From: a virus
Direction: 5' to 3' (one strand)
IMG/VR virus record: IMGVR_UViG_3300046387_000284
Span: 1 to 39,366 of that record
Length of the DNA stretch: 39,366 nt
Shown here piece after piece: positions 1 to 8,738 of this stretch. The position numbers were made by a program, and so were the translations under genes. Within the stretch, counting starts at the first letter, position 1, and the number at the start of each line of letters is the position of its first letter. The notes beneath the pieces are model-generated. The model saw only the letters and a program-made list of their open reading frames with translations. It ran no database searches and was not told the origin of the DNA.

Positions 1-2
1 TT

Positions 3-3000
3 GACGGAAGTGCAAAAGCAAACGCAGATATTACTGCTGCTAGACCTTCATTTAGTAGATGCCCATTACCTACATCAATGATTGCAGGTAATATTGAGTT
101 CTATGTACCAAGAATAGATAAAATCTTCTTACACAAAGGTGGTGAGTTCATAGTATCGCAAGGTAATCCTTCAATCACTCCATCTCGACCAACTAGAATT
201 GATGATTCATTAGAGATGTTTGAATTATTCATACCGCCATTTACTAAAAATGTAAAAGACATTAAAGTAAGGTCTAAAGACTATAGAAGATTTACAATGG
301 CAGACATTGGTAAAATCAATCAAAGAGTCACAAACTTAGAAAGAGTCACAGCATTATCTTTATTAGAGAAAGATACACAATCATTACAAGTATTAGATGC
401 AGATGGTTTCGATAGATTCAAATCAGGTTTCTTAGTAGATAACTTTAGAGGTCACAAAATTGGTAATGTGTCTCATCCTGATTACAGATGTTCAATCGAT
501 ACTAAAATGGGTCATTTAAGACCTCAATCATATTCACAATTCTTTGATATTGATATGAACACATCACAATCATCTGGTTATGCAAAAACAGGTGACTTGA
601 TTACTTTACCATTCTCAGAGATTTCATATGTAGACCAAAACAAGGCATCAAGACATATCAATGTTAACCCATATCATGTCTTTGCTTTCGTAGGTAATGT
701 TAAGTTAACACCTGGAACAGACATATGGAACGATACAGAACAATTACCAGAAGTTAGAATTAACAGAGAAGGTAATTTTGATGCTGTACTTGCAGAAAAT
801 ACAAATTCACTTGGCACAGTTTGGAACAACTGGCAAACAACATGGGCAGGTGAACCAACGGTTGTAGAAACAGAACAACAATCATCTACATCAGGTTCAT
901 GGTCAGGCGACCCTGCTCAAGGTGGTGAATGGTTGCAAGGTACAATCATCTCAACAGAATTAACAGAAACACCTGAAATACAATCAAGAACAGGTGTCAG
1001 AACATCAGTCGTAGAAGATTTCGTAGAAACTAGAAATGATAGAGTGGTATCAGTTTCAGTAATACCATTTATTAGAAGTAGAGAAATTGAGATTGATGCA
1101 ACAAACTTAAAACCAAATACAAAACACTTTATTTACTTTGATGGTATAAGAGTTGATGGTTATGTAAAACCATATAGTAGTACATTCTCGCAAGATGGTG
1201 GTACTACAACTTCTTCTGGTGTTCAATCAGATGGAAACGGAAGACTTCGTGCATACTTTAATATACCAAACGATAGATTCCAAAGATTCCCTACAGGTCA
1301 AAGAGAACTAAGGGTGACATCAAGTGTAAATAATTTAAGTAATCCAGATTCAAACGCTACAGGCGTATATCAGGCGCAAGGTCTTCTTAACAGTTCACAA
1401 ACTGAAATTGTTTCAACTAGAAACGCAAGAGTTATAACTGAAAGATTGACTGGCGAAAGAACTATAATGAGAAGAGGTGAAAGATTAAATGTGGAAACAG
1501 ATGGTTCAACACCACCTCCACCGCCACCTCCTCCACCACCTCCGCCGCCTCCACCTCCGCCTCCACCGCCGGTAGATAGACCAATTGTGAGTCCGCCGCC
1601 ACCACCGCCGCCGCCTCCACCACCGCCACCACCTCCGCCGCCTCCGCCGCCGCCGATTGTGTTGCCACCTCCACCGCCTCCGCCTCCGCCGATAGCTCCG
1701 CCTTTGCCAGAGCCTGTACTACCGAGGCCGCCGATAGAGGATAGAAGACCTAGAAGAAGAAGGGCAATAGAAGAGAGAGGTTGGGGAGACCCATTAGCAG
1801 AATCATTCTTAGTAGAAGCAGATGGTGGTATGATGTTGACATCAATAGACTTATACTTTAAATCTAAGTCTACTAACCTTCCTGTTTCTATAGAAGTTAG
1901 AAATATGGTAAATGGTTATCCAGGTCAAACAGTATTGCCATTCTCTATAGTGACTAAGAATCCTTCTGATGTAAACATATCAGATGACGGTTCTGCTGTG
2001 ACAACATTTACTTTCGAATCACCAGTATATGTTGAAGAGGGTTCTGAAATGTGTTTTGTAATTTACTCTAACTCGAATGATTACGAATGCTTCATTTCTA
2101 GAATGGGCGAACAAGATTTAATTACTGGTCAAACAATATCAGGACAACCATATGCTGGTTCATTGTTCTTATCTCAGAACGCATCAACATGGACTGCTGA
2201 ACAAACAGATGACTTGAAATTCAATATGAAAGTTGCTAAGTTTGATACTACAGCACAAGGTCAAGTTGTGTTCGAAAATGAACATTTACCAGAAACTAAA
2301 TTACAACCAAACTCAGTAGAAGTTTATGATAGTCAGTCATTTGTTAGATTCTATAACTACTCGCATGGCATGTATGATACACAATCAAATGTTATCATAT
2401 GGGGTGTAGAGGGAGATAAATCAGGTTCAGCATTAACTGCAACAGGTAATACAGGTACAGGTGCTGCCGCTGGAACTTATGATAACAGTGGTTCAAATCT
2501 CTACAATGATGCTATCTACACTTTGAATGGTGCTAGCACAGGTAAAGATTTAATCATTCATAGTTTCGTAGTAAATGACGATGGCGATATAACATCTGTT
2601 CAAATTGCAAATCCAGGTGTTGGGTATGCAGTTGGCGATTCTATTACAATACCAAACTTTGATGGTTCTGGCGCTAATGCTACCATAACAATTCAGTCAG
2701 TTGGAGATACATTAGGTGGAATACCTGTCGATGCAATTAACGGACAGTATTCATCAATTACTAATTATGGAATAGATTCATTTAGTATAACACCCGATTT
2801 ATCAGCATACAATCTTTCATACACCAATGCAGTTCAATCAACAATAGGTGGTGGTGAAAATGCTTACATAACTAAAAACTTGTATTATGATGTTTTACAT
2901 ACTATGATACCTTCACTCTTGTTTAAAGGCACAAGCATGATTACAAGTGTAAGAAGAACAGGTATAAATGCACCTGATGAAGATTCACCTGCTTTAGATA

Positions 3001-3650
3001 CTTCATATGTTATGAGGTCAACAAACGACTTTATAACATTGAATGATAATGTATTCTTTGAGAGACCAAGTATCGTTGCTTCTTCGATTAACGAACAAGA
3101 AGAAGTCACAGGTGGTCCAACTACTAAATCATTTGAAGCGAGATTGCAATTACAAACAGTTAATCAAAACATATCACCTGTTATTGATGTTTCAACAATA
3201 GGGTGTATCGGAATCATGAACAGAATCAATGATATTGATTCGTCTGATGACTTAGCGACAGAACTTGCTTATGTAGCTTCAACTGAACCTGATGGTGACA
3301 ACAACGCAAATGTTTATATCACTAGAAAAGTTAATCTAAAGAATCCTGCAACTTCTTTGAAAGTAATTTCAGATAACTTTAGACCTGCAGGTACAGATAT
3401 CAAAGTCATGTATAAGATATTGAAGAATGACGAAACAACACCTATTGATGATTTAGGGTTTGAATACTTTAATACAACAGGTGGTCCAGATGTTGCAATC
3501 GAACAAGATGCAAGAAACTTTAAGGAATATGAATACACTGCTGACGGTCTACCAGAGTTCACAGGATTTGTTGTTAAGATTGTAAGTCAATCAGACAATA
3601 CATCAATTGTACCTCTAGTGTCAGCACTTAGATGTATCGCTCTCGCATAA
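3..3650 (+). CDS. Giant virion structural protein, DUF4815-type, 5'-truncated
   Basis: The frame is open from the left edge of the window with no stop, so the gene starts upstream; the first internal ATG is at 78. Residue numbers here count from that ATG. The N-terminal part (IEFYVPRIDKIFL, then INQRVTNLERVTALSLLE) matches my memory of the DUF4815 proteins of T4-like cyanophages. Three uninterrupted proline runs of 20, 21 and 9 residues lie at about 479-498, 506-526 and 530-538. They are followed by a Pro/Arg-rich hinge and a beta-rich region beginning WGDPLAESFLVEADGG, typical of large T4-like virion proteins (baseplate or fibre associated). The stop overlaps the next start (TAATG), indicating translational coupling. 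A virion role is well supported by family resemblance; the exact location in the particle is not known. Confidence 0.85.
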   Translation, partial: DGSAKANADITAARPSFSRCPLPTSMIAGNIEFYVPRIDKIFLHKGGEFIVSQGNPSITPSRPTRIDDSLEMFELFIPPFTKNVKDIKVRSKDYRRFTMADIGKINQRVTNLERVTALSLLEKDTQSLQVLDADGFDRFKSGFLVDNFRGHKIGNVSHPDYRCSIDTKMGHLRPQSYSQFFDIDMNTSQSSGYAKTGDLITLPFSEISYVDQNKASRHINVNPYHVFAFVGNVKLTPGTDIWNDTEQLPEVRINREGNFDAVLAENTNSLGTVWNNWQTTWAGEPTVVETEQQSSTSGSWSGDPAQGGEWLQGTIISTELTETPEIQSRTGVRTSVVEDFVETRNDRVVSVSVIPFIRSREIEIDATNLKPNTKHFIYFDGIRVDGYVKPYSSTFSQDGGTTTSSGVQSDGNGRLRAYFNIPNDRFQRFPTGQRELRVTSSVNNLSNPDSNATGVYQAQGLLNSSQTEIVSTRNARVITERLTGERTIMRRGERLNVETDGSTPPPPPPPPPPPPPPPPPPPPVDRPIVSPPPPPPPPPPPPPPPPPPPPPIVLPPPPPPPPPIAPPLPEPVLPRPPIEDRRPRRRRAIEERGWGDPLAESFLVEADGGMMLTSIDLYFKSKSTNLPVSIEVRNMVNGYPGQTVLPFSIVTKNPSDVNISDDGSAVTTFTFESPVYVEEGSEMCFVIYSNSNDYECFISRMGEQDLITGQTISGQPYAGSLFLSQNASTWTAEQTDDLKFNMKVAKFDTTAQGQVVFENEHLPETKLQPNSVEVYDSQSFVRFYNYSHGMYDTQSNVIIWGVEGDKSGSALTATGNTGTGAAAGTYDNSGSNLYNDAIYTLNGASTGKDLIIHSFVVNDDGDITSVQIANPGVGYAVGDSITIPNFDGSGANATITIQSVGDTLGGIPVDAINGQYSSITNYGIDSFSITPDLSAYNLSYTNAVQSTIGGGENAYITKNLYYDVLHTMIPSLLFKGTSMITSVRRTGINAPDEDSPALDTSYVMRSTNDFITLNDNVFFERPSIVASSINEQEEVTGGPTTKSFEARLQLQTVNQNISPVIDVSTIGCIGIMNRINDIDSSDDLATELAYVASTEPDGDNNANVYITRKVNLKNPATSLKVISDNFRPAGTDIKVMYKILKNDETTPIDDLGFEYFNTTGGPDVAIEQDARNFKEYEYTADGLPEFTGFVVKIVSQSDNTSIVPLVSALRCIALA

Positions 3651-3847
3651 TGAGTAGAGTAGAAGGTCATATTGATTTAATGAGAGATGATGAAAGTCAT
3701 GCTATTGTTAATATCAATACTGAACACTATAAATTAGTAAAGAGAAGAAGAGAAGTGATGCAAATGCAGAAGAATGAAATAAATAGTTTAAGGGAAGAGA
3801 TAACTGAAATCAAATCACTCATGAAAGAGTTAATAGAGAAAGTATAA
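3650..3847 (+). CDS. Small coiled-coil protein of unknown function
   Basis: This is a 65-residue protein starting at the ATG that overlaps the previous stop (TAATG at 3648-3652). An in-frame ATG at 3632 exists, but it lies inside the upstream gene and has no better ribosome site. The second half (RRREVMQMQKNEINSLREEI and onward) is charged and heptad-like, which suggests a short coiled coil. The stop overlaps the start of the following fibre gene in the same TAATG way, so the three genes are probably translated as a coupled unit. It could be a small accessory or chaperone for the flanking structural proteins. That is a guess from position only; the family is not recognised. Confidence 0.7.
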   Translation: MSRVEGHIDLMRDDESHAIVNINTEHYKLVKRRREVMQMQKNEINSLREEITEIKSLMKELIEKV

Positions 3848-5439
3848 TGGCAAAAACAGTAGACAATTTTTCAACGATAGAAGAGTTTAGAAAGACTTAT
3901 AACGACCTAGCATTTGATGTCGGTGATGTCTCTGGTCTTCGAACATCATTAAAATCAGGCAATAATGATACACTTGTAGATGCAGTAAACTACTTAGAAG
4001 ATAAAGCATTCTTTTTCCAAGAGTATGTCTATTCAGCACCTGAACATAATATGAATGGTAAAGTTAGTTTTACAGGTGTTGATTCATTCGAAAACGATTT
4101 ACTATTCAGAAAAGACAAGATTCAAGTATTTTTAAATGATAAACACTTAATTGAAGATACAGACTTTATTATATCTTCGCCGACAGGAACAGGTGCTCAT
4201 ACAGAAATTATCTTACAAGGACCTTATGTAGGTGGTACAAACACAGGTGATAAACTATTCATCTATTCGTTCACAGGTTCATTTATTGGAACAAGTATCA
4301 ACACTGAGTTATCATCATTCTTTAACCAAACACCAGAGAATGCAATTTATAACTCTAACTCGGCAGGTGTAATTCTAAACGGTTCTAACTTAGGGGCAAC
4401 AACTCTCTTAGAATCAGGTTATACTTTACAACTTGCAGGTCGAACATTTGCAGAAGACGATATAACGCTCGCTGCTAACAAAACATTAACAGCACCTATA
4501 ATCACTGATGGTACTATGACAATACAGTCAGGTGCTATCTCAGGCGCTACAAACATCACTGCATCAGGAACAGTTCAAGCAGAACACATCTACACAACAG
4601 ACGATTTACAAGTAGGCGATGACGCAACATTTGGTGGTGATGGAACATTTGGTGGTGACATAACAGTCACAGGTTCTGCTACTGTCGGTAGTTTGACATC
4701 AAATGGAAATGTATCAGGTACAAACGCAACCTTTACAGGTAATGTAGACTTAGGAAATGCAACTTCTGATACTATCACAATGTCAGGTCGTGTAGATTCG
4801 CATATTGTTCCTAACAATACATCAAGAAATTTAGGTTCAAGTACTTTACCTTGGCAGAATGTATATGCAAGTGACTTTACAGGAAACTTAACAGGTAATG
4901 TTGTCGGAGATGTCACAGGTGATTTAACTGGTAATGTTTCTGGAACTGCAACACAGGCCGCTAACTTAAACAATCATGATACTACAGATTTAGCAGAAGG
5001 AAACAATCTCTACTATACTAACGCAAGAGCAGACGCTAGAATTGCTGCCGCTAGTATCGAAGATTTATCAGATGTTCATACATTAGGAACACCAAATGCA
5101 GGTCAGATACTTGCTTGGAACGCTTCAAACAATAGATTCGAAGTTCAAGACAATGCTACATCGTCAGGAAGTATTACTGAAACAACTAATAAATACTTGA
5201 CAGACGATAGAGTAAATGCAATGATATCTGCTGGTTCAGGTCTTGCTAAGTCTTACAATGCAGGCAATGGAGGCGACCCATTAGATGGTGTTGCTACCTT
5301 GTCAGTCAACACATCAAACGGAATCAAATTGGATGGCGATGATGTAGAATTAGATTATGAAGTTGTAAGTTCGTCTTCTCTATCAGGAACACCATCCGGT
5401 ACAGGTAAAGAAATCGGACATATATGGTTTGTGATATGA
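3847..5439 (+). CDS. Tail fibre-like structural protein
   Basis: This 530-residue protein has an N-terminal region (about 1-155) of the kind found in marine T4-like fibre proteins, with VFLNDKHLIEDTDF and GDKLFIYSFTGSF. A low-complexity beta region rich in Thr, Ser, Gly and Asn follows, with runs such as TGNLTGNVVGDVTGDLTGNV. Near residues 379-400 it has the fibre repeat TTDLAEGNNLYYTNARADAR, also present several times in the fibre at 12828-14828. The last residues (GTGKEIGHIWFVI) resemble the C-terminus of that fibre (SDGAVGDMWILYS), suggesting a shared C-terminal element. Start and stop are tightly packed against neighbours. It is probably a virion fibre or baseplate decoration; host binding is inferred. 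Confidence 0.75.
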   Translation: MAKTVDNFSTIEEFRKTYNDLAFDVGDVSGLRTSLKSGNNDTLVDAVNYLEDKAFFFQEYVYSAPEHNMNGKVSFTGVDSFENDLLFRKDKIQVFLNDKHLIEDTDFIISSPTGTGAHTEIILQGPYVGGTNTGDKLFIYSFTGSFIGTSINTELSSFFNQTPENAIYNSNSAGVILNGSNLGATTLLESGYTLQLAGRTFAEDDITLAANKTLTAPIITDGTMTIQSGAISGATNITASGTVQAEHIYTTDDLQVGDDATFGGDGTFGGDITVTGSATVGSLTSNGNVSGTNATFTGNVDLGNATSDTITMSGRVDSHIVPNNTSRNLGSSTLPWQNVYASDFTGNLTGNVVGDVTGDLTGNVSGTATQAANLNNHDTTDLAEGNNLYYTNARADARIAAASIEDLSDVHTLGTPNAGQILAWNASNNRFEVQDNATSSGSITETTNKYLTDDRVNAMISAGSGLAKSYNAGNGGDPLDGVATLSVNTSNGIKLDGDDVELDYEVVSSSSLSGTPSGTGKEIGHIWFVI

Positions 5440-5440
5440 T

Positions 5441-7189
5441 ATGGCAGATAAAATATACATTAAACACAATTTAGGGAACTTTAATCAACCTTACATAGCA
5501 AGGTCAACAGTTAATGCTCAAAACCCTATAATCGCTCAGCAGAATAGAAGACAACCTAGAATTCTACAAGTTCCTAGCACTTATCAAAATAGACAACCGA
5601 GCACCTATCGTGACCCTGTAAATGCTCAGCAACCTAATATTAGAAATAAACAACATCCGTTTAATAGAAGTTATAGAACACCAAACGCAGTAAGTAATCA
5701 GGTTCCGTTTACATATCCTGCAATAGGTACTGTGCCTGCGACTTATCAACATCAGAGTCCAAGTATATACACTGCTCAGACTCAAATACCTAGTCAATAT
5801 CAACATCAGAGTCCTTATATTACTAGAAGAAGTTATACTTTCCAAAGTCCAGCGATTTATCAACATCAATCACCTTATACATTTCGTTCGCCAGGAACAG
5901 TGCAACAACCAGGTACTTATCAACATCAACAACCCGCTTCGTATGACCATAGAAGTCCTTATACTATACCTAAAACTTATAGTCATAGAACGCCTGTAAG
6001 TAGACAAAACTCTATTGCTAATCCTGTTATTAGAACTAGAGATTATCAGAATCCTGTAAATTATCAGAATCCTGTAATTAGAAATAAACAAAGTCCAGTT
6101 ATTGCACAATCACCAACGCCTGTAATTATAGCAAACGGTAATGTAGGAACGACATATTATTACGGCGCCGGAAGAAATCGTATTAATAGTCCATTAGCAG
6201 CTACTAGAGTTCCAAGTATAGTCACAGGAGCTCAAAGTCCTATGGCCCCCATGTCTTGGAATGCATTTGGACTTTATAATCATCAATCATCTACCGTCAC
6301 AACTTATAATTCGCAGGTGGAAATTGCATTTAGATTAGATTGTAATTGGATTAACGGCAGTCCTTATTTCAATCTTTGGGTAAAAAGAGGACCCACTGCA
6401 ACTTCATCTCCTTATTCAAATGGAAGTTATTTCGGTTATGATGAGATAGATACTTCAACCGTTATGGGGTCAACAGCAGGTTGGTATATTGCTTCAAATT
6501 GGGATTTACCATCATCAATTGTAAATAGTGGTAGTGGGTTTAAGATAAACATGATATTACAAAGTTGGTCAGGTTCTAATGGAACGGTTACAGGTATTCA
6601 ACCTGTGACATCGTTTGATTATTCACATACAAATGTCAGTTATGGTACCGATATAAGTTCATCAGTAGGAACTTCTGACCCAAGTAGTATTTGGACAGGT
6701 ACTGGTACAGGCGCTTCGGCCTTTATGACTAAAACTGTTAATTCAGCTAACTCTACCTTTAATAATGGTGCAACTGCTTCTACAATATCATATCCAGCGG
6801 ATCCAGGTGGTTCAGGCGCTCAAACAGCATCAGCATTATCATGGGGTGTAAAAACAACAGCAATAAGACAGACAGGTGGTAATACATCAACATTTACTAC
6901 TAGTTCAACTATGGATATAATTGTGCAAATAGAATTAGAAGACCAGAACACTTCTAGTTCAAATGATTTACCATATCACTTAATTAGAACAAATAATTTA
7001 TTACAAAGAGTCACAACAGGCGGAGGCGGCGGAGGCGGCGGTGGGTTCACCCCATTTACTCCTACTTTCCAATCTTTCTATCAAGAACCTCTTCAACAAG
7101 AAATAAATAGATTCACTAGCAGTAGACAAGAAATATCTCAACCGTTAGACCCAAGTGTCACGAATCCAGTTTTCAATGAGGGCTTCTAA
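5441..7189 (+). CDS. Pro/Tyr/Gln-rich repeat protein A with C-terminal globular domain
   Basis: This 582-residue protein has residues about 15-225 built from 6- and 8-residue units with a central proline (for example YQHQSPYT, NAQQPNIR, RSPGTV). Residues about 230-525 form a non-repetitive, Ser/Thr/Gly-rich, probably beta-structured domain that I do not recognise. A run of nine glycines (527-535) then leads to a tail ending PLDPSVTNPVFNEGF. The start follows the previous stop by one base and has no clear Shine-Dalgarno sequence, so translation may depend on coupling. The next repeat protein begins three bases after its stop. It is probably a fibre or adhesin-like virion protein, by position among tail-fibre genes. 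The repeats have few acidic or lysine residues and no cysteine, and are Arg-, Tyr- and Gln-rich. Confidence 0.75.
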   Translation: MADKIYIKHNLGNFNQPYIARSTVNAQNPIIAQQNRRQPRILQVPSTYQNRQPSTYRDPVNAQQPNIRNKQHPFNRSYRTPNAVSNQVPFTYPAIGTVPATYQHQSPSIYTAQTQIPSQYQHQSPYITRRSYTFQSPAIYQHQSPYTFRSPGTVQQPGTYQHQQPASYDHRSPYTIPKTYSHRTPVSRQNSIANPVIRTRDYQNPVNYQNPVIRNKQSPVIAQSPTPVIIANGNVGTTYYYGAGRNRINSPLAATRVPSIVTGAQSPMAPMSWNAFGLYNHQSSTVTTYNSQVEIAFRLDCNWINGSPYFNLWVKRGPTATSSPYSNGSYFGYDEIDTSTVMGSTAGWYIASNWDLPSSIVNSGSGFKINMILQSWSGSNGTVTGIQPVTSFDYSHTNVSYGTDISSSVGTSDPSSIWTGTGTGASAFMTKTVNSANSTFNNGATASTISYPADPGGSGAQTASALSWGVKTTAIRQTGGNTSTFTTSSTMDIIVQIELEDQNTSSSNDLPYHLIRTNNLLQRVTTGGGGGGGGGFTPFTPTFQSFYQEPLQQEINRFTSSRQEISQPLDPSVTNPVFNEGF

Positions 7190-7192
7190 AAC

Positions 7193-8002
7193 ATGGCACA
7201 GCAATATACAGTAAATACTAGGGCATCATTCCAGTCTTCTACGCCTGTACAATATGGTCACAGAACTCCTGCGACTACAAGACAGCCTGCTATTCAACCT
7301 TATGGTAATCAGGAACCATATCAGTCACCTTCTACTTACAGACACCCTGTAATTAGAAACTATGATATGAATAGACAACAACCTAATATTAGAAACTACA
7401 GAATACCTTTAACAAATGTTGATTATCAAACAACTGTAGATTATCAACAACCAACTAGTGGGGGTGTTCCTTTTGATAGAAATTATAGAACGCCTTTATC
7501 AGGTAGATATCCATTTGCAAATAGACAACCTAATATAAGAGATAGACAAACTCCTTCTCCTTATGTTGCTAATAAACAGAATCCGTTTATCAGAAATTAT
7601 CAGAACCCATACGCTTATCAGGCAAGTGATAGACAACCTACAATTTATAATGCTCAAATAGCAGGTTCTTATCAACATCAATCTCCTTCTACTTATCAAC
7701 ATAGAAGTCCGTTCACTTATCAAAATCCTGTTAATGCTCAGAATCCTTATATTGCAAATGCACAATCGAATCAACCTTATCAGATTGTATATCAAGTTGC
7801 ATATTCTTACAGAAGTCCGTCAACTTATCAGGTAACATATAATAGTCAAAGACCTATTACGCAGGTTGCAGAAGCAAAAGCAATATACATCAAAGACGCT
7901 GATGGTGTGGTAAAGAAAGTTGATAAGGCATATGTAAAAAATAATAGTACAGATGTAGAACAAATACATCAAACTATACCTTATCCTAATCTAAACACTT
8001 AA
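7193..8002 (+). CDS. Pro/Tyr/Gln-rich repeat protein B
   Basis: This 269-residue protein is almost entirely repeats of the same kind as the upstream gene (RNYRTPLS, NRQPNIRD, YQHQSPST, YQHRSPFT), covering about residues 10-225. The C-terminal 45 residues are different: AKAIYIKDADGVVKKVDKAY and onward, resembling the short alternating hydrophobic/basic modules (KAIYVK..) of other phage fibre proteins. A related stretch (DQIYVKTPTGWN) occurs at the N-terminus of the repeat protein at 14861. It starts three bases after the previous stop, with a weak GAGGG upstream. Function is unknown; it is likely a structural partner or shortened paralogue of the preceding protein. Confidence 0.72.
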   Translation: MAQQYTVNTRASFQSSTPVQYGHRTPATTRQPAIQPYGNQEPYQSPSTYRHPVIRNYDMNRQQPNIRNYRIPLTNVDYQTTVDYQQPTSGGVPFDRNYRTPLSGRYPFANRQPNIRDRQTPSPYVANKQNPFIRNYQNPYAYQASDRQPTIYNAQIAGSYQHQSPSTYQHRSPFTYQNPVNAQNPYIANAQSNQPYQIVYQVAYSYRSPSTYQVTYNSQRPITQVAEAKAIYIKDADGVVKKVDKAYVKNNSTDVEQIHQTIPYPNLNT

Positions 8003-8006
8003 ATCG

Positions 8007-8014
8007 TATAAATA
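8007..8014 (+). promoter_or_regulatory. T4-type late promoter TATAAATA, leaderless type
   Basis: This is an exact TATAAATA followed by G. With the T4 late-promoter spacing (box at -13 to -6), +1 would be 8020, exactly the A of the ATG of the next gene. No Shine-Dalgarno sequence is present. Confidence 0.75.
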
Positions 8015-8019
8015 GTTGT

Positions 8020-8352
8020 ATGGCTATTATCGCAAACTTATTCATAGACCAAGGAACAGACTTTAGTGTGACTGTAGATGTCACTGGTGCTGATGGTGAA
8101 ATATTAAACCTGAATGGTTATAGTGCTTCAGCACAAATAAGAAAAACATATTCATCATCTACAACTGCTGCTACATTCTCTACATCTATCGCAGAATCAA
8201 CAGGTCAAGTCACATTATCACTAACAGATACACAAACATCTGCTCTATCTCACGGAAGATATGTCTATGATATGAACATAACAAGTGGTGGCGGTCAGAC
8301 AACAAGAGTTGTAGAAGGACAAGCTATCATAACACCAGGAGTCACACGATGA
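8020..8352 (+). CDS. Small beta-sandwich virion protein
   Basis: This 110-residue protein begins IANLFIDQGTDFSVTVDV, continues LNLNGYSASAQIRKTY, and ends RYVYDMNITSGGGQTTRVVEGQAIITPGVTR. From memory, proteins with this pattern (DQGT..., GY.A..QIRK, GRYVYD, EGQ..ITPGVTR) are common in T4-like marine phages beside fibre genes and look like an immunoglobulin-like or baseplate upper-protein N-terminal fold. The ATG lies six bases after a TATAAATA box and there is no Shine-Dalgarno sequence, so the message is probably leaderless. Its stop overlaps the next start (ATGA). It probably acts as a connector or adaptor in the tail; this is inferred. Confidence 0.75.
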   Translation: MAIIANLFIDQGTDFSVTVDVTGADGEILNLNGYSASAQIRKTYSSSTTAATFSTSIAESTGQVTLSLTDTQTSALSHGRYVYDMNITSGGGQTTRVVEGQAIITPGVTR

Positions 8353-8594
8353 GCAATATCAAGGGAGTTGTTTCTAGGGTTGCTACAATAGGTGGTAAAC
8401 TTTCTAACACAACAAATTTAAGAGCGAAACAAGTCGCAATAGGTAATTCATCTACTAATGTAAACTTATCTGCTAAATCTATTAATGAGTTATCAGATGT
8501 TGATGCAACAGAAACAGATGATGGACTTCTTTCATACGATGCCGAATCAGATAAGTGGACAACCACAACTATTTTAGACGGCGGAACATTTTAG
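8349..8594 (+). CDS. Small fibre-like protein ending DGGTF
   Basis: This 81-residue protein starts inside the stop of the previous gene (ATGA overlap at 8349-8352), implying coupled translation. It begins MSNIKGVVSRVATIGGKL and contains the phrase INELSDVDATETDDGLLSYD, similar to the 'LSDV...G.IL.W' elements of the fibre at 3847. It ends ILDGGTF, a C-terminal motif shared with the products at 8739-10346 (IDGGTF) and 12610-12828 (IDGGTI). It may be a short fibre tip or connector peptide. Function is unknown, but the coupling and shared terminus make it a credible gene. Confidence 0.72.
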   Translation: MSNIKGVVSRVATIGGKLSNTTNLRAKQVAIGNSSTNVNLSAKSINELSDVDATETDDGLLSYDAESDKWTTTTILDGGTF

Positions 8595-8597
8595 TTT

Positions 8598-8605
8598 TAT
8601 AAATA
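8598..8605 (+). promoter_or_regulatory. T4-type late promoter TATAAATA
   Basis: This exact TATAAATA directly follows the stop of the 8349-8594 gene. The predicted +1 is about 8611, giving a leader of about 128 bases for the fibre gene at 8739. Confidence 0.75.
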
Positions 8606-8610
8606 CTCAT

Positions 8611-8738
8611 ACAATCAAGGTGTCATTCATTGAGACACGACCCTCATAGTGAGAGGACTGTATATATTATGAATCTTCTCGAATAGTGCAGAGAATTAAG
8701 CTTAATTAATCATATAATCATTTTTTAGGAGAAAAAAA
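8611..8738 (+). promoter_or_regulatory. Long structured 5' leader of fibre gene
   Basis: This is the longest non-coding stretch in the window. It holds a stem GTGTC/GACAC (8620-8624 with 8634-8638), a CTCA-TAG-TGAG hairpin near 8643-8653, a perfect 14-base palindrome AATTAAGCTTAATT (8694-8707), and a strong AGGAG just before the ATG at 8739. It contains no convincing reading frame. Confidence 0.5.

Noticed and set aside
1462-1674. Minus-strand open frame across the polyproline coding region
   Set aside because: It is the complement of CCN repeats (Ala/Val/Glu low complexity) with no ribosome site; all convincing genes are on the plus strand.
3778-3785. AATAAATA inside the small coiled-coil gene
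   Set aside because: It is a first-base mismatch within coding sequence, and the next gene is already translationally coupled by TAATG.
5564-7795. Minus-strand open frames opposite the repeat proteins A and B (and similarly 14939-15241 and 16930-17397)
   Set aside because: They are produced by the codon periodicity of the repeats, lack starts with ribosome sites and have unnatural Ile/Arg/Ser composition.
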